Below the pieces are notes generated by a model. That model was given only the letters and a program-made list of their open reading frames with translations. It was not told the origin of the DNA and did not search any database. A program made the position numbers and the translations under genes. Shown one piece after another: positions 26,055-35,168 of a stretch of DNA of 64,000 bases (position 1 is the stretch's first letter; each line of letters starts with the position of its first letter). Source of the stretch: Euzebya sp051004735 (GTDB taxonomy: Bacteria; Actinomycetota; Nitriliruptoria; Euzebyales; Euzebyaceae). The DNA lies in assembly GCA_051004735.1 (NCBI GenBank), contig JBPCKA010000103.1:1-64000 (forward strand), in the 5' to 3' direction.

Positions 26055-27449
26055 TTGACCCTGTCTCCTTCCACTTCTGTGCGCGATCGTTCTCGTTCGC
26101 GCGCCCCTCAATCAGCCCCTCAATCAAGCGGCCCCAAGGGCCGACCCGACACCCAGACCGGACCCTTCACAGATCTGGGGGTCGATCCCAGGATCGTTCG
26201 CGATCTGGCCCGAGAGGGCATCGTCACCCCCCGGCCCATCCAGGCTGACACCGTGGCGGCCGGCCTGGCCGGCCGCGACGTGTGCGGACGCGCCCCGACC
26301 GGTTCGGGCCAGACCCTGGCGTTCGGACTTCCCATCGCCCACATGGAACCCGGCGATGGGCGACCCGTCGGCTTGGTCCTGGCCCCCACCCGCGAACTGG
26401 CCCTCCAGATCGCGGCGGTGCTGGATCCAATGGCCTCACGTCGTCGTCTGGTGATCCGCACCCTTATCGGTGGGACCAATCTGGGCAAGGACATCCGCGC
26501 TCTTGACCGTGGTGTCGATCTGGTCATCGGTTGCCCCGGCCGCATGATCGACCTGATGAAACGCGGACACCTGGACCTCTCGGAAGTCCGGATGGCGGTC
26601 CTGGACGAGGCCGACCGCATGGCCGACATGGGCTTCATCCCCGACGTCACGCGCCTGCTGGATGCCACCGACTGCATCGACGGACAACTGCTGATGTTCA
26701 GCGCCACCCTGGACCAGACCACCGCGAAGCTTGAGAAGCGTTACCAGACCGACCCCGTCCGGGTCGATGTCGGAACAGCCCCGCAGGCGGTCGGCGAGGT
26801 CAGCCACACCTGGCATGTGGTCGATCGGCCTCAACGGCGGACTGCCATCGAGAACGTTCTTGACAAGCACTCCTCCGCGTTGGTGTTCACCCGCACCAAA
26901 CGTGGTGCCGACCGCCTGGCCCGCCAATTGAACACCGGCGGGCACCGTTCGGCCGCGATACACGGTGATCGCTCGCAGAGTCAGCGCCAGCGGGCACTGG
27001 CCAACTTCATCCACGGCTCGGTGAAGGTGCTGGTGGCCACCGACATCGCCGCCCGAGGCATCCACGTCGATGACATCGATGTGGTGATCCACTTCGACCT
27101 ACCGGCCACCGCTGAGGATTACACCCACCGCTCGGGCCGCACCGGGCGGGCAGGCTCCGACGGCGCCGTGGTCGCTCTGGTGTGCAATGACTCCAAGGGT
27201 GACGCAGAAGGTCTGGCCAAGAGGCTGCCCTACAGCCTTGACATCGTGGGCAAGTTGAGCGGCGGCAACTCCGGTGCGGTGAAGCCCGCTGGCGGTAAGG
27301 GCGGCAACAAAGGCGGCCCGCGCAGCAATGGTCAGGGTCAGGGTCAGGGTCAGGGCCGGGGTCGTGGCGGCGGCGGCAAGGGCGGCAACCGCGGGAACGC
27401 GGCCGCCACCTACTCCTCCAGCAAGGGCCAGTCGCGCGGGCGTCGCTGA
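26055..27449 (+). CDS. DEAD-box RNA helicase with altered Walker A
   Basis: RNA helicase of the RhlE/DeaD type, 464 aa from TTG 26055. Motifs: P-R-P-I-Q Q-motif, Walker A A-P-T-G-S-G-Q86-T, P-T-R-E-L-A, D-E-A-D, S-A-T, A-T-D-I-A-A-R-G-I-H-V and H-R-S-G-R-T-G-R-A-G. The Walker A lysine is glutamine (codon CAG at 26310-26312), one base from AAG. That lysine is needed for ATP hydrolysis, so the enzyme may be inactive, or this is a sequencing error. The last 60 residues are a basic Gly-rich tail with a Q-G repeat run, probably an unstructured RNA-binding region. Confidence 0.88.
   Translation: MTLSPSTSVRDRSRSRAPQSAPQSSGPKGRPDTQTGPFTDLGVDPRIVRDLAREGIVTPRPIQADTVAAGLAGRDVCGRAPTGSGQTLAFGLPIAHMEPGDGRPVGLVLAPTRELALQIAAVLDPMASRRRLVIRTLIGGTNLGKDIRALDRGVDLVIGCPGRMIDLMKRGHLDLSEVRMAVLDEADRMADMGFIPDVTRLLDATDCIDGQLLMFSATLDQTTAKLEKRYQTDPVRVDVGTAPQAVGEVSHTWHVVDRPQRRTAIENVLDKHSSALVFTRTKRGADRLARQLNTGGHRSAAIHGDRSQSQRQRALANFIHGSVKVLVATDIAARGIHVDDIDVVIHFDLPATAEDYTHRSGRTGRAGSDGAVVALVCNDSKGDAEGLAKRLPYSLDIVGKLSGGNSGAVKPAGGKGGNKGGPRSNGQGQGQGQGRGRGGGGKGGNRGNAAATYSSSKGQSRGRR
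27331..27354 (+). repeat. GGTCAG hexamer tandem repeat
   Basis: Four copies of a 6-base unit (GGTCAG, last copy slightly changed) encode the alternating Gln-Gly run in the tail of the helicase. Such a repeat can change length by slippage in steps of two residues without breaking the frame. Confidence 0.7.
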
Positions 27450-27462
27450 GGGGTCTCCCCTC
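27448..27462 (+). terminator. Small hairpin at helicase stop codon
   Basis: GAGGGG/CCCCTC arms (27448-27453 and 27457-27462) with a 3-base loop overlap the stop codon. There is no T-tract, so terminator function is uncertain. Confidence 0.3.
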
Positions 27463-27621
27463 CCAATCCGCACAGATTGAACATGACGGGGAGTGCATGA
27501 AGGCTGCCCTGGGTAATCTGCCCTGGTCAGCGTGACGGTCGCCGCCTGTCACGCACACATTGACCACGCCGAGCTCGTGGAACCGACCGCACCCTGTTCA
27601 ATCCGTGCAGTTGTATAGCAT

Positions 27622-27647
27622 TGCTGACGACCGTAAGTCAGACAGCA
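27622..27647. promoter_or_regulatory. Nested inverted repeats upstream of the CoA ligase
   Basis: TGCTG/CAGCA (27622-27626, 27643-27647) encloses CTGAC/GTCAG (27624-27628, 27637-27641), just downstream of a TATAGC-like -10 at 27614-27619 and about 55-80 bases before the ligase start. This is where a PaaX-type repressor encoded two genes later could bind; the assignment is inferred. Confidence 0.35.
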
Positions 27648-27701
27648 TGAGCCGATCCCGGTGGCCGTGACAGCAGCCGGGTCAGTCCGGGAGGAACGTC
27701 G

Positions 27702-29303
27702 ATGACCGCCGAGCCCACCTCACACACCGACACCTTCGTCATCGACGGGCTGCCCCCCGCCGAGGAGTGGCCGGATCTGTTGCTGGAGGGCCTCCGGGTC
27801 CCGCTGCCTTCGCGCTTGAACGCGGCCACGGAACTGCTTGATAGTGCCGTGGCGCGTGGCTGGGGGGACCGACCGTGCATGACCGACGGCGCCGAGCGGT
27901 GGACCTACGCCCAGATGCTGCAGTGGGCCAACCAACTGGCCCACGTCCTGGTCGAGATTGGGATCGTGCCGGGCAACAGGGTGGTTCTGCGGGGACCCAA
28001 CAGCGCCTGGATGGTGGCCGCCTGGTTCGCCACCCTCAAGGTCGGGGCGGTCGTGGTGGTGACGATGCCGTTGCTCAGAGAGCACGAACTGCGACAGATC
28101 TTCGACAAGTGCGCACCCGCAGCAGCCCTGTGTGATGACGCCAGCGTGGCCCCGCTCACCGCCATGGCCGGTGATGTCCCGGTCCTGGTCTGGGGCGGGG
28201 ACGGCGATCTGATCCAGCGGGCCCGCAGCCAGCCGATGCACTTCGACAACGTCGACACCTCCGCTGCCGACCCGGCTCTGCTGGGGTTCACCTCGGGGAC
28301 CACGGGGACCCCCAAGGCGACCATCCATTTCCATCGGGACCTGCTGATCGTCGCCGATGCCTTTCAACCACTGCTGAAGGCCACGGGCGACGACGTGTTC
28401 TGCGGCAGTCCGCCGCTTGCCTTCACCTTCGGCCTGGGAGGAATGGTGATCTTCCCGATGCGGGTCGGCGCCTCGACGGTGTTCCCAAGCGCTCCAGGGC
28501 CCGGACCCCTGGCCCAGGTGATCGCCACCCACCGCGCCACCGTCTGCTTCACCGCGCCCACCGCCTATCGTGCTCTGCTCGAGGTCGCCGACGAGCACGA
28601 CCTGTCCTCGCTGCGGCGGGGCGTGTCGGCTGGGGAGACCCTGCCCGAGCACACCTTCCGGGCCTTCCACGAGGCGACGGGGATCAAGCTGATCGACGGG
28701 CTGGGATCCACCGAGATGCTGCACATCTTCGTGTCCGCCGCCGACGACGACATCCGGCCCGGCGCCACGGGCAAGCCCCTGCCGGGATATGAGGCCAGGA
28801 TCGTGGATGACCGGGGCGAAGCGGTAGCCGACGGGACGGTCGGTCGCCTGGCCGTACGAGGACCGGTGGGCTGCCGGTACCTGGACGACCCGCGACAGCG
28901 GACCTACGTCCAGGGCGGGTGGAACATGACCGGTGACGCCTACCTTCGTGACGCCGACGGCTACTTCCACTACCAGGCCCGAACCGACGACATGATCATC
29001 AGTTCCGGCTACAACATCGCCGCGCCTGACGTCGAGCACGCCCTGCTGACCCATCCCGCTGTTGCCGAAGCCGGCGTGATCGGGATCCCAGATGAGTCCA
29101 GAGGAATGGTGGTCAAGGCGTTCGTCCATCTGCGGGATCCCTCGACCGCATCGGATGAACTCCGCGTGACCCTGCAAGAGCACGTGAAAGCCACCATCGC
29201 GCCGTACAAATATCCACGGGTGCTTGAGTTCTGCGAGGAGTCCCTGCCGCGGACCAACACCGGCAAGCTGCAACGGTTTGCGCTCCGGGACCCTTGCGGA
29301 TGA
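27702..29303 (+). CDS. 2-Aminobenzoate-CoA ligase (benzoate-CoA ligase family)
   Basis: Activates anthranilate (or a similar benzoate) to its CoA ester with ATP; 533 aa. The N-terminus D-T-F-V-I-D-G-L-P-P-A-E-E-W-P and P-S-R-L-N-A-A-T-E-L-L-D is typical of 2-aminobenzoate-CoA ligases. Adenylation motifs: F-T-S-G-T-T-G-T-P-K-A near residue 194, G-S-T-E-M near 342, T-G-D-A and R-T-D-D-M-I-I-S-S-G-Y-N-I, and P-R-T-N-T-G-K-L-Q-R with the catalytic Lys. GGGAGGA precedes ATG 27702. It overlaps the PaaX gene. The 2-aminobenzoyl-CoA monooxygenase/reductase gene at 44.4-46.7 kb supports the substrate. Confidence 0.88.
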   Translation: MTAEPTSHTDTFVIDGLPPAEEWPDLLLEGLRVPLPSRLNAATELLDSAVARGWGDRPCMTDGAERWTYAQMLQWANQLAHVLVEIGIVPGNRVVLRGPNSAWMVAAWFATLKVGAVVVVTMPLLREHELRQIFDKCAPAAALCDDASVAPLTAMAGDVPVLVWGGDGDLIQRARSQPMHFDNVDTSAADPALLGFTSGTTGTPKATIHFHRDLLIVADAFQPLLKATGDDVFCGSPPLAFTFGLGGMVIFPMRVGASTVFPSAPGPGPLAQVIATHRATVCFTAPTAYRALLEVADEHDLSSLRRGVSAGETLPEHTFRAFHEATGIKLIDGLGSTEMLHIFVSAADDDIRPGATGKPLPGYEARIVDDRGEAVADGTVGRLAVRGPVGCRYLDDPRQRTYVQGGWNMTGDAYLRDADGYFHYQARTDDMIISSGYNIAAPDVEHALLTHPAVAEAGVIGIPDESRGMVVKAFVHLRDPSTASDELRVTLQEHVKATIAPYKYPRVLEFCEESLPRTNTGKLQRFALRDPCG

Positions 29304-30154
29304 CCACTTTGGGACTGCGTCAACCGTTGGACGTCGCCCCCCGCGACCGCATCCTTGATGTCTATGCCTCCTTCGTCCGCGCGATCGGAGGATGGCTGGC
29401 CGTCAGTGATCTGATTGCCCTGCTGGATGCCCTGGGTGTGGACGAACAGGCGACCAGATCGGCCACCTCACGGATGAAGCGCGGCGGGCTGCTGCAAGCG
29501 GAGAAGGTCGAGGGTCAGGCCGGCTATTGCCTCAGCCCCACCGCGCTGGCGATCCTTCAGGACGGCGACAAGCGCATCTTCAGGCGCGAGGACCACGACG
29601 ACGCGGGTGGCTGGGTCATCGCGCTGTTCAGCGTCCCCGAGGCCCAACGCAGCCAGCGCTACCAGATCCGCAGCCGCTTGGAGCGTCTGGGGTTCGGTCA
29701 GGATCAGACAGGATCATGGTTCGCCCCCGCTGCGGTGCTGGCCGAGACCAGACGCGAACTGCTCCGCAATGACCTGACCGGCTTTGTGACGCTGTGGGTG
29801 GGCAGTCATCAGGGTTTCGGTGACCTGCGGCAGGTCGTGGCGCAGTCCTGGGACCTCGCCGGGATCGCACAGGCCTACCGGGGCTACCTCGCCGTTGCCG
29901 ATCAGATCGATCGGCACTGGTCGGGCGAGGACACGCCAGGTCTGCAATCAGCCTGGGTCGACTACCTGGACAACCTGGCCTCGTGGCGCTCGCTGCCGTA
30001 CCAGGACCCGGGTCTCCCCCCTGCCGTCGCACCGCAGGACTGGCCGGCAGCCGAGGCGCGCAGGCGATTCTTGGCACTGGACGACACCCTCAAACCCCTG
30101 GCCGCGCAAGTCTTCACCACGAGCATTCAGGGTTTGGCCAGCAGTCCACGATGA
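29300..30154 (+). CDS. PaaX-family transcriptional repressor (1)
   Basis: A 284-aa regulator. The N-terminal winged helix (V-S-D-L-I-A-L-L-D-A-L-G-V-D-E-Q-A-T-R-S-A-T-S-R-M-K-R-G-G-L-L) and the W-V-I-A-L-F-S-V-P-E central motif are those of PaaX, which represses aromatic-CoA pathways and is released by an aryl-CoA ligand. ATG 29300 overlaps the ligase stop by four bases; the ligand may be the product of that ligase. Its 3' end overlaps the convergent PLP-enzyme gene by 28 bases. Confidence 0.9.
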   Translation: MTTLGLRQPLDVAPRDRILDVYASFVRAIGGWLAVSDLIALLDALGVDEQATRSATSRMKRGGLLQAEKVEGQAGYCLSPTALAILQDGDKRIFRREDHDDAGGWVIALFSVPEAQRSQRYQIRSRLERLGFGQDQTGSWFAPAAVLAETRRELLRNDLTGFVTLWVGSHQGFGDLRQVVAQSWDLAGIAQAYRGYLAVADQIDRHWSGEDTPGLQSAWVDYLDNLASWRSLPYQDPGLPPAVAPQDWPAAEARRRFLALDDTLKPLAAQVFTTSIQGLASSPR

Positions 30155-31293
30155 CGGTCCAGAGACTCAAGCAGGGTGTCGATGTCCTGCTCGGAGTTGT
30201 ACAGGTGGGCGGAGACCCGCAGGTTGCCGTCGCGCGATGAGGTGATGATCCCCTCGCCCCCCAGGGCCGCGACCAGTTGGTGTTCGTCGGTGGCGGCGAT
30301 GGCGATCATGGGACCGCGTTGCTGTGGATCACGAGGGGTGATGACCTGCCCGCCCAGCGCATCGACCCCGGCGATCAGACGGTCGTTCAACGCCTGCACG
30401 TGCGCCTGGATCCGACCGACGCCGACCTGGCGGATCAGCTCGATGCCGGCAATTCCGGCGTAGATGTTGGGCACTGGAGGGGTGCCTGACTGGAACCGGC
30501 GGGCGGTCGGATCGGGCGAGTAGTCGGTGATGTCCATCTGGAAGATGTCGGCGTCACAGAACCAACCGGTGGCCGTGGGCAGGATCTGCTCGCACAGATC
30601 GCGACGGCAGTACAGGTAACCCAGCCCCGCCGACGCCAGCAGATATTTGAGGGTTCCGGCAGTCAGGAAGTCGACGTCGGACTCCCGCACGTCGATGGGT
30701 ACCGCCCCGATCGCCTGGTAGCTGTCCAGCAGCACGTAGGCCCCACGGGAGTGGGCCAGATCGATGACCGCCTGCAGATCGACACGGCTGCCGTTGCGGT
30801 AACACACCTGCGTGATCGACACCAGCGCGGTGGTCTCATCGATGGCCTGGTCGAAATGCTCAAGCGGGATGGTCGGACCATCGGTGGGAACATGGACCAC
30901 CTTGGCCCCCCGCAGTTCCTGGGCGTGCCAGATCTGACCGATCGTGGGGAACTCAAGGTCGCTGACCACGATGGTGTTGCGCTGTGCGGACAACGACAAC
31001 CCGCTGGCCAGGGCGCTGACCCCGGCCGAGGTCGAGGTAGTCACGGCCACCTCATCGGGGTGGGCGTTGATCAGCCCGGCAAAGCTGCTGCGGGCCGCCT
31101 CCATCCGCTCAACCCAGTACTCCCAGGGCGAGCCCTGCTGATCCCAATCCCTCAGGTAGGCCTGGTAGGCCTCCCGCACCGAGTCGCTGAGGGCACCCTG
31201 TGAACAACTGTTGAGGTAGGTGCGATCGCGAAAGATCCCAAAGCGTTCTCGCAGTTGTCCTGGCAGTGCATCGCTGTGTGTCGTCATGCTCAC
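30127..31293 (-). CDS. Class V aminotransferase-fold PLP enzyme
   Basis: A 388-aa fold-type I PLP enzyme of the class V family (cysteine desulfurase / isopenicillin epimerase / kynureninase neighbourhood). Y-L-N-S-C-S-Q-G-A-L opens it; the PLP Asp is in Y-V-L-L-D-S-Y-Q-A-I and the Schiff-base Lys in A-G-T-L-K-Y-L-L. Last gene of the ten-gene leftward operon, overlapping livF by four bases. In this context a transamination or C-C/C-N cleavage in aromatic amine breakdown, such as kynurenine-like hydrolysis to anthranilate, is possible but unproven. Confidence 0.78.
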   Translation of the reverse strand: MSMTTHSDALPGQLRERFGIFRDRTYLNSCSQGALSDSVREAYQAYLRDWDQQGSPWEYWVERMEAARSSFAGLINAHPDEVAVTTSTSAGVSALASGLSLSAQRNTIVVSDLEFPTIGQIWHAQELRGAKVVHVPTDGPTIPLEHFDQAIDETTALVSITQVCYRNGSRVDLQAVIDLAHSRGAYVLLDSYQAIGAVPIDVRESDVDFLTAGTLKYLLASAGLGYLYCRRDLCEQILPTATGWFCDADIFQMDITDYSPDPTARRFQSGTPPVPNIYAGIAGIELIRQVGVGRIQAHVQALNDRLIAGVDALGGQVITPRDPQQRGPMIAIAATDEHQLVAALGGEGIITSSRDGNLRVSAHLYNSEQDIDTLLESLDRHRGLLAKP

Positions 31294-32000
31294 CGTCCCA
31301 GATAGGCCTTGCGTAGTTCATCGTTCTCCAGCAGTCGCTCGGCCTTGTCATGCAGCACGATTCGTCCGGTCTGCAACACATAGCCGGCGTCGGCCACCGA
31401 CAGGGCCATGTTGGCATTCTGCTCGACCACCAGCACCGCGATCCCGGTGTCGTTGACCTGCTGGATGATCTCAAAGCTACGTTCGACCAGGATCGGGGCA
31501 AGTCCCATGGACGGCTCATCCATCAGCAGCAACTTGGGGGCTGACATCAATGCCCGGCCCATCGCCACCATCTGCTGTTCGCCTCCCGACAGCGTCCCGG
31601 CCAACTGCTCGCGACGCTCATACAGCAACGGGAACAGGTCATAGACCCGCTGATAGGCGTCGGTGAGGTCATCGCGCCGCAGGTAGGCGCCCATCGTCAG
31701 GTTCTCAGCCACCGACATCGGGGCGAACAACCGCCGGTTCTCAGGCACTATGGCCATCCCGGCCCCGATTCGCCTGCTGGTGCTGGCGGTGGTCACGTCA
31801 ACGCCGTCCAGCAGGATCTGACCCCGCCGCGGCTGGACGATGCCGAGGATCGTCTTGAGGGTGGTCGATTTCCCCGAGGCGTTACCACCCAGCAGGCACA
31901 CGAACTGGCCGTGCCCAACGTCCAGTGACACCCCCTCAAGGATGCGGATCTGCCCATAGAACACGTCCACCTGCTGGACCTGCAGCAACGGCTGTTTCAC
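31290..32000 (-). CDS. livF: Branched-chain-type ABC transporter ATPase LivF (set 1)
   Basis: A 236-aa ATPase energising uptake. Walker A G-G-N-A-S-G-K-S-T, signature L-S-G-G-E-Q-Q-M, Walker B L-L-L-M-D-E-P and the LivF hallmark G-M-A-I-V-P-E-N-R-R-L-F. Overlaps livG and the PLP gene by four bases each. The operon context points to an aromatic acid or amine as substrate rather than leucine. Confidence 0.9.
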   Translation of the reverse strand: MKQPLLQVQQVDVFYGQIRILEGVSLDVGHGQFVCLLGGNASGKSTTLKTILGIVQPRRGQILLDGVDVTTASTSRRIGAGMAIVPENRRLFAPMSVAENLTMGAYLRRDDLTDAYQRVYDLFPLLYERREQLAGTLSGGEQQMVAMGRALMSAPKLLLMDEPSMGLAPILVERSFEIIQQVNDTGIAVLVVEQNANMALSVADAGYVLQTGRIVLHDKAERLLENDELRKAYLGR

Positions 32001-32788
32001 TTTGTGTCAGCCGTTCCGCGGCCCAGATACGCCTCGATCACCTGTGGATCCGTGGCGACCTCCTCAAAGCTCCCCTGGGCGATCTGGGCGCCGTGGTCAA
32101 GGGCGATGACCCGGTCGCTGATCCCCTCGACCACATGCATGTCGTGTTCGATCACCAGGATGGTGTAGCCGCCGTCATCCCGCAGACGCCCGATCAGTTC
32201 GGTCATCTCGTGGGTCTCCGCCGGGTTCATCCCCGCTGCCGGTTCGTCGATCAGCAGGACGCTGGCGCCGGTGGCCATGGCTCTGGCGATCTCCAACCGC
32301 CGACGGTTGGCGTAGGACAGGCTGTAGGCCGGCTGGTCGAAGCGGTAGCCGACCAGACGCTGACCGAAGAAGGCCAGGTGCTCCTCGGCCTCGCGTTGCA
32401 CCCGCTGCTCCTCCCGGCGCGCGGCGGGAGTGCGCAACACCGACTGCCACAGATGGGCCGAGGTGCGGGAATGGGCAGCAGCCATGACATTGTCGCGAAC
32501 GCTCATGTTCAGAAACAACCGGATGGTCTGAAACGTCCGTGCGATGCCCCGCGCCGCGATCTGATGAGGAGGCAGACCGACCAGGCTGTGACCGTCCAGG
32601 GTGATCGTGCCCTGATCAGGTCGGTACTGCCCGGTGATGAGGTTGAACAGGGTCGTCTTCCCCGCGCCGTTGGGGCCGATGATGCTGAGGATCTCCCCCC
32701 GGGCCAGATCCAGGTCCAGCCCATCGATGGCGCTCAGTCCTCCAAACGCCTTGTGGACTCCGCGAAGTTGGAGCAGGGGCTGGTTCAC
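31997..32788 (-). CDS. livG: Branched-chain-type ABC transporter ATPase LivG (set 1)
   Basis: A 263-aa ATPase starting at GTG 32788, which overlaps the livM stop by four bases; the longer frame upstream is antisense-like noise. Walker A G-P-N-G-A-G-K-T-T, LivG-type A-R-T-F-Q-T-I-R-L-F and Walker B V-L-L-I-D-E-P-A-A-G-M-N-P. The signature is degenerate (L-S-Y-A-N-R-R-R-L), as is common in LivG. Pairs with LivF. Confidence 0.9.
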   Translation of the reverse strand: MNQPLLQLRGVHKAFGGLSAIDGLDLDLARGEILSIIGPNGAGKTTLFNLITGQYRPDQGTITLDGHSLVGLPPHQIAARGIARTFQTIRLFLNMSVRDNVMAAAHSRTSAHLWQSVLRTPAARREEQRVQREAEEHLAFFGQRLVGYRFDQPAYSLSYANRRRLEIARAMATGASVLLIDEPAAGMNPAETHEMTELIGRLRDDGGYTILVIEHDMHVVEGISDRVIALDHGAQIAQGSFEEVATDPQVIEAYLGRGTADTK

Positions 32789-34212
32789 AGGATCTCCACC
32801 CTCGGTTTGCCCAACAGACCCTGCGGACGGACGTTCATCATCACCACGAGGATCACACCCAGCAGCAGTTGTCTGGTGACGCTGGGATCGGTGACCAGGC
32901 GGTTCTCCCAGACGAAGGCAGCAAGGTAGAGCACGGGGGGCAGGGCGAGCCTGCGGACGGTCGGCCGCACCCGCGTCAGCGTCAGCCCGGCGGCGATCAG
33001 GACCACGAAGGCGGTGTTTGCCAGCAGCACCTGGTCGGGGATCGTGACCACCCAGGCCTCCAGGGCGCGAGCGACGATGCCTCCTCCGGCCGCGGGGCTC
33101 AGCGCGTCGGACCACAGAGCACCGACGGCCAACCGGATGGCGAAGCCGAACAGGACCGTGCCGGTCAGGATGGCCGCCAGGACCCGCCACGGCCGCAGCA
33201 CCACCAGCAGCGTGACCACCATGACCCCGTAAAACAGCAGGCGCGCCAGATCGGGGTCGCGCAGGATCTCGGGGACGATGCTTATCACCGCCGCCCCCAG
33301 GATCACACCGGGAATGCTACCGGTGCCCCCCAGAACCACCGCCGCATAGACCATGATCAGCAGGGTCACGGTGAAGTTGGCCGGGAAGACACCCAGTTGC
33401 ACCGCCGCGAACACGGTGCCCGCCAGGCCGGCGGTGCCGGCGCCCACGGCGAAGGCCAGCAGCTTCAGGCGGTTCACCGGGATGGTCATCGCCGCAGCCG
33501 CCAGGGGGTCTTCACGAACCGCTCGCCAGGCCCTGCCCGTACGGGAGTTGTTGGCGTTGGTGAACACGATCGTGCCCAGCGTGAACATGACGATCAGCAG
33601 CCAGTAGTAGTCCTGCACCGACTGCAGGTGGATCCACCCGATCCTGAACTGGTCCACTCCGGTGATCCCGTTGGGACCACCGGTCAGGTCCAGGGTGCGA
33701 CCGCCGGGCAGCGGCAGGCGGTCCACGTTGGTGACCAGTTGCACGAAGGCCTGACCGAAGAACAGGGTGACGATGGCCAGGTAGTCCCCCAGCAGGCGTC
33801 GGGAAGGCAGCCCCAGCAGATAGCCCAGCGCGACGGTGGCAAGCACCGCGGTCAGCACCGCCAGTTCGGTCGGCCAATGCAGTCCCAGTTGATCCGAACT
33901 CAGCAGCGCATACGTGTAGGCGCCCATCCCGTAGAACGCGATGAACCCCAGGTCAAGCAGTCCGGCATACCCCACCACCACGTTCAGGCCCAGCGCCAGC
34001 AACGCGAACAACAGGCCGTTCAGGCCGACGCGGACCACGAATGTCGAATCGCTGAGTAGCGGCAGCAACGCGGCAGCGGCGATGACCGCCCCGAACCGTG
34101 CCGTCGCTGGCACCTGCTCCCACCGTCGTTGCAGGAGGCCCAGACGGCCCGATCCCCGCTCGGTCCGTTCCTCGGCCTGAGCGACCCATTCGTCCTTGCC
34201 GATGGGGCTCAT
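32785..34212 (-). CDS. livM: Branched-chain-type ABC permease LivM (set 1), extended
   Basis: A 475-aa permease, well above the usual 310-360. The core (residues about 40-340) has the LivM pattern A-L-G-L-N-V-V-V-G-Y-A-G-L-L-D-L-G, then A-I-V-T-L-F-F and A-V-V-L-G-G-T-G-S-I-P-G-V-I-L-G-A. After the point where LivM usually ends, about 130 further residues contain three more hydrophobic segments, then a normal-looking end R-P-Q-G-L-L-G. The insertion is unusual; set 2 LivM has none. Confidence 0.88.
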   Translation of the reverse strand: MSPIGKDEWVAQAEERTERGSGRLGLLQRRWEQVPATARFGAVIAAAALLPLLSDSTFVVRVGLNGLLFALLALGLNVVVGYAGLLDLGFIAFYGMGAYTYALLSSDQLGLHWPTELAVLTAVLATVALGYLLGLPSRRLLGDYLAIVTLFFGQAFVQLVTNVDRLPLPGGRTLDLTGGPNGITGVDQFRIGWIHLQSVQDYYWLLIVMFTLGTIVFTNANNSRTGRAWRAVREDPLAAAAMTIPVNRLKLLAFAVGAGTAGLAGTVFAAVQLGVFPANFTVTLLIMVYAAVVLGGTGSIPGVILGAAVISIVPEILRDPDLARLLFYGVMVVTLLVVLRPWRVLAAILTGTVLFGFAIRLAVGALWSDALSPAAGGGIVARALEAWVVTIPDQVLLANTAFVVLIAAGLTLTRVRPTVRRLALPPVLYLAAFVWENRLVTDPSVTRQLLLGVILVVMMNVRPQGLLGKPRVEIL

Positions 34213-34219
34213 CAGTCCA

Positions 34220-35137
34220 CTACACCTTGTCCACGGCGGGGGTGCCCAGCAGACCGCTGGGACGCAGCAACATGACCATGATCAGCAGGGCGAAGACGAT
34301 GAGGTCGGCGAAGGTCGAGGAGATGTAGCCGGCGGCGAATGCCTCGGCCAAACCGATCAGCAGACCGCCGAGCATGGCCCCGGGGATGTTGCCGATGCCG
34401 CCGACCACCGCTGCCGTGAACCCCTTCAATCCGGCCACGAATCCCATCAGATGAAAGATCCGACCGAAGACCAACCCCACCATCACCCCGGCTGCGCCCG
34501 CCAGTGCCGACCCGATGAAGAACGTCGCCACGATCACGCGGTCGACGTCCACCCCCATCATCGCGGCGGCCTCACGATCGTGCGCGGTGGCCCGCATCGC
34601 CCGGCCCAGTTTCGTGCGACGAACCAGCACCGTCAGTGCGACCATCAGCACGACCGCCATGCCGATCGCCAGCATCCTGACCAGGCTGATCCGCGCGGGA
34701 CCGATATCCAACCCGGTGCCCACGTCGATGAATGAGGGTGTCTCATAGCTGCGGATGCGGGCGGTGAACAGCAGCAGGGCGCTGGCCTGAAGGAAGAACG
34801 ACACGCCCAGCGCGCTGATCAGCGGGGCGATCCGGGGCGAGTTGCGCAGCGGCCGGTAGGCGAAGCGTTCGATGACGACCCCGAGCACGCCCGAGCCCAG
34901 CATCGCCGCGACAACCATGCCGATCACGACCAGCCACACCGGAAGGATCAGCGCGTCCGGGCCGCCGGCCGCGGTCAGGACGCCATAGCCGATGAACGCC
35001 CCGACCATGTAGACCTCGCCATGGGCGAAGTTCAGCAACTTCAGGATCCCATAGACCATCGAGTAGCCCAGGGCGATCAAGGCATAGACGCTGCCGAGCG
35101 TGAGCCCGTTGATCAGCAACTGGAGCAGCAGCGTCAT
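34220..35137 (-). CDS. livH: Branched-chain-type ABC permease LivH (set 1)
   Basis: A 305-aa permease: L-I-N-G-L-T-L-G-S-V-Y-A-L-I-A-L-G-Y opens it and G-L-K-G-F-T-A-A-V-V-G-G-I-G-N-I-P-G is the EAA-like cytoplasmic loop. It forms the membrane channel with LivM. ATG 35137 fits the family start exactly; it lies 31 bases after livK. Confidence 0.92.
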   Translation of the reverse strand: MTLLLQLLINGLTLGSVYALIALGYSMVYGILKLLNFAHGEVYMVGAFIGYGVLTAAGGPDALILPVWLVVIGMVVAAMLGSGVLGVVIERFAYRPLRNSPRIAPLISALGVSFFLQASALLLFTARIRSYETPSFIDVGTGLDIGPARISLVRMLAIGMAVVLMVALTVLVRRTKLGRAMRATAHDREAAAMMGVDVDRVIVATFFIGSALAGAAGVMVGLVFGRIFHLMGFVAGLKGFTAAVVGGIGNIPGAMLGGLLIGLAEAFAAGYISSTFADLIVFALLIMVMLLRPSGLLGTPAVDKV

Positions 35138-35168
35138 CGCTGCTGCCCGTGGCGGGCAACCCCTCTCC

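Noticed and set aside
27331..27354. Short direct repeats considered as CRISPR
   Set aside because: They are contiguous hexamers coding for Gln-Gly inside a gene, without spacers.
27720..29273. A 517-codon antisense frame over the aminobenzoate-CoA ligase
   Set aside because: Same cause; the ligase motifs are on the + strand and the antisense product has no recognisable domain.
32869..34059. A 396-codon + strand frame over livM set 1
   Set aside because: Gln/His/Arg/Asp-rich shadow of a hydrophobic membrane protein read backwards.
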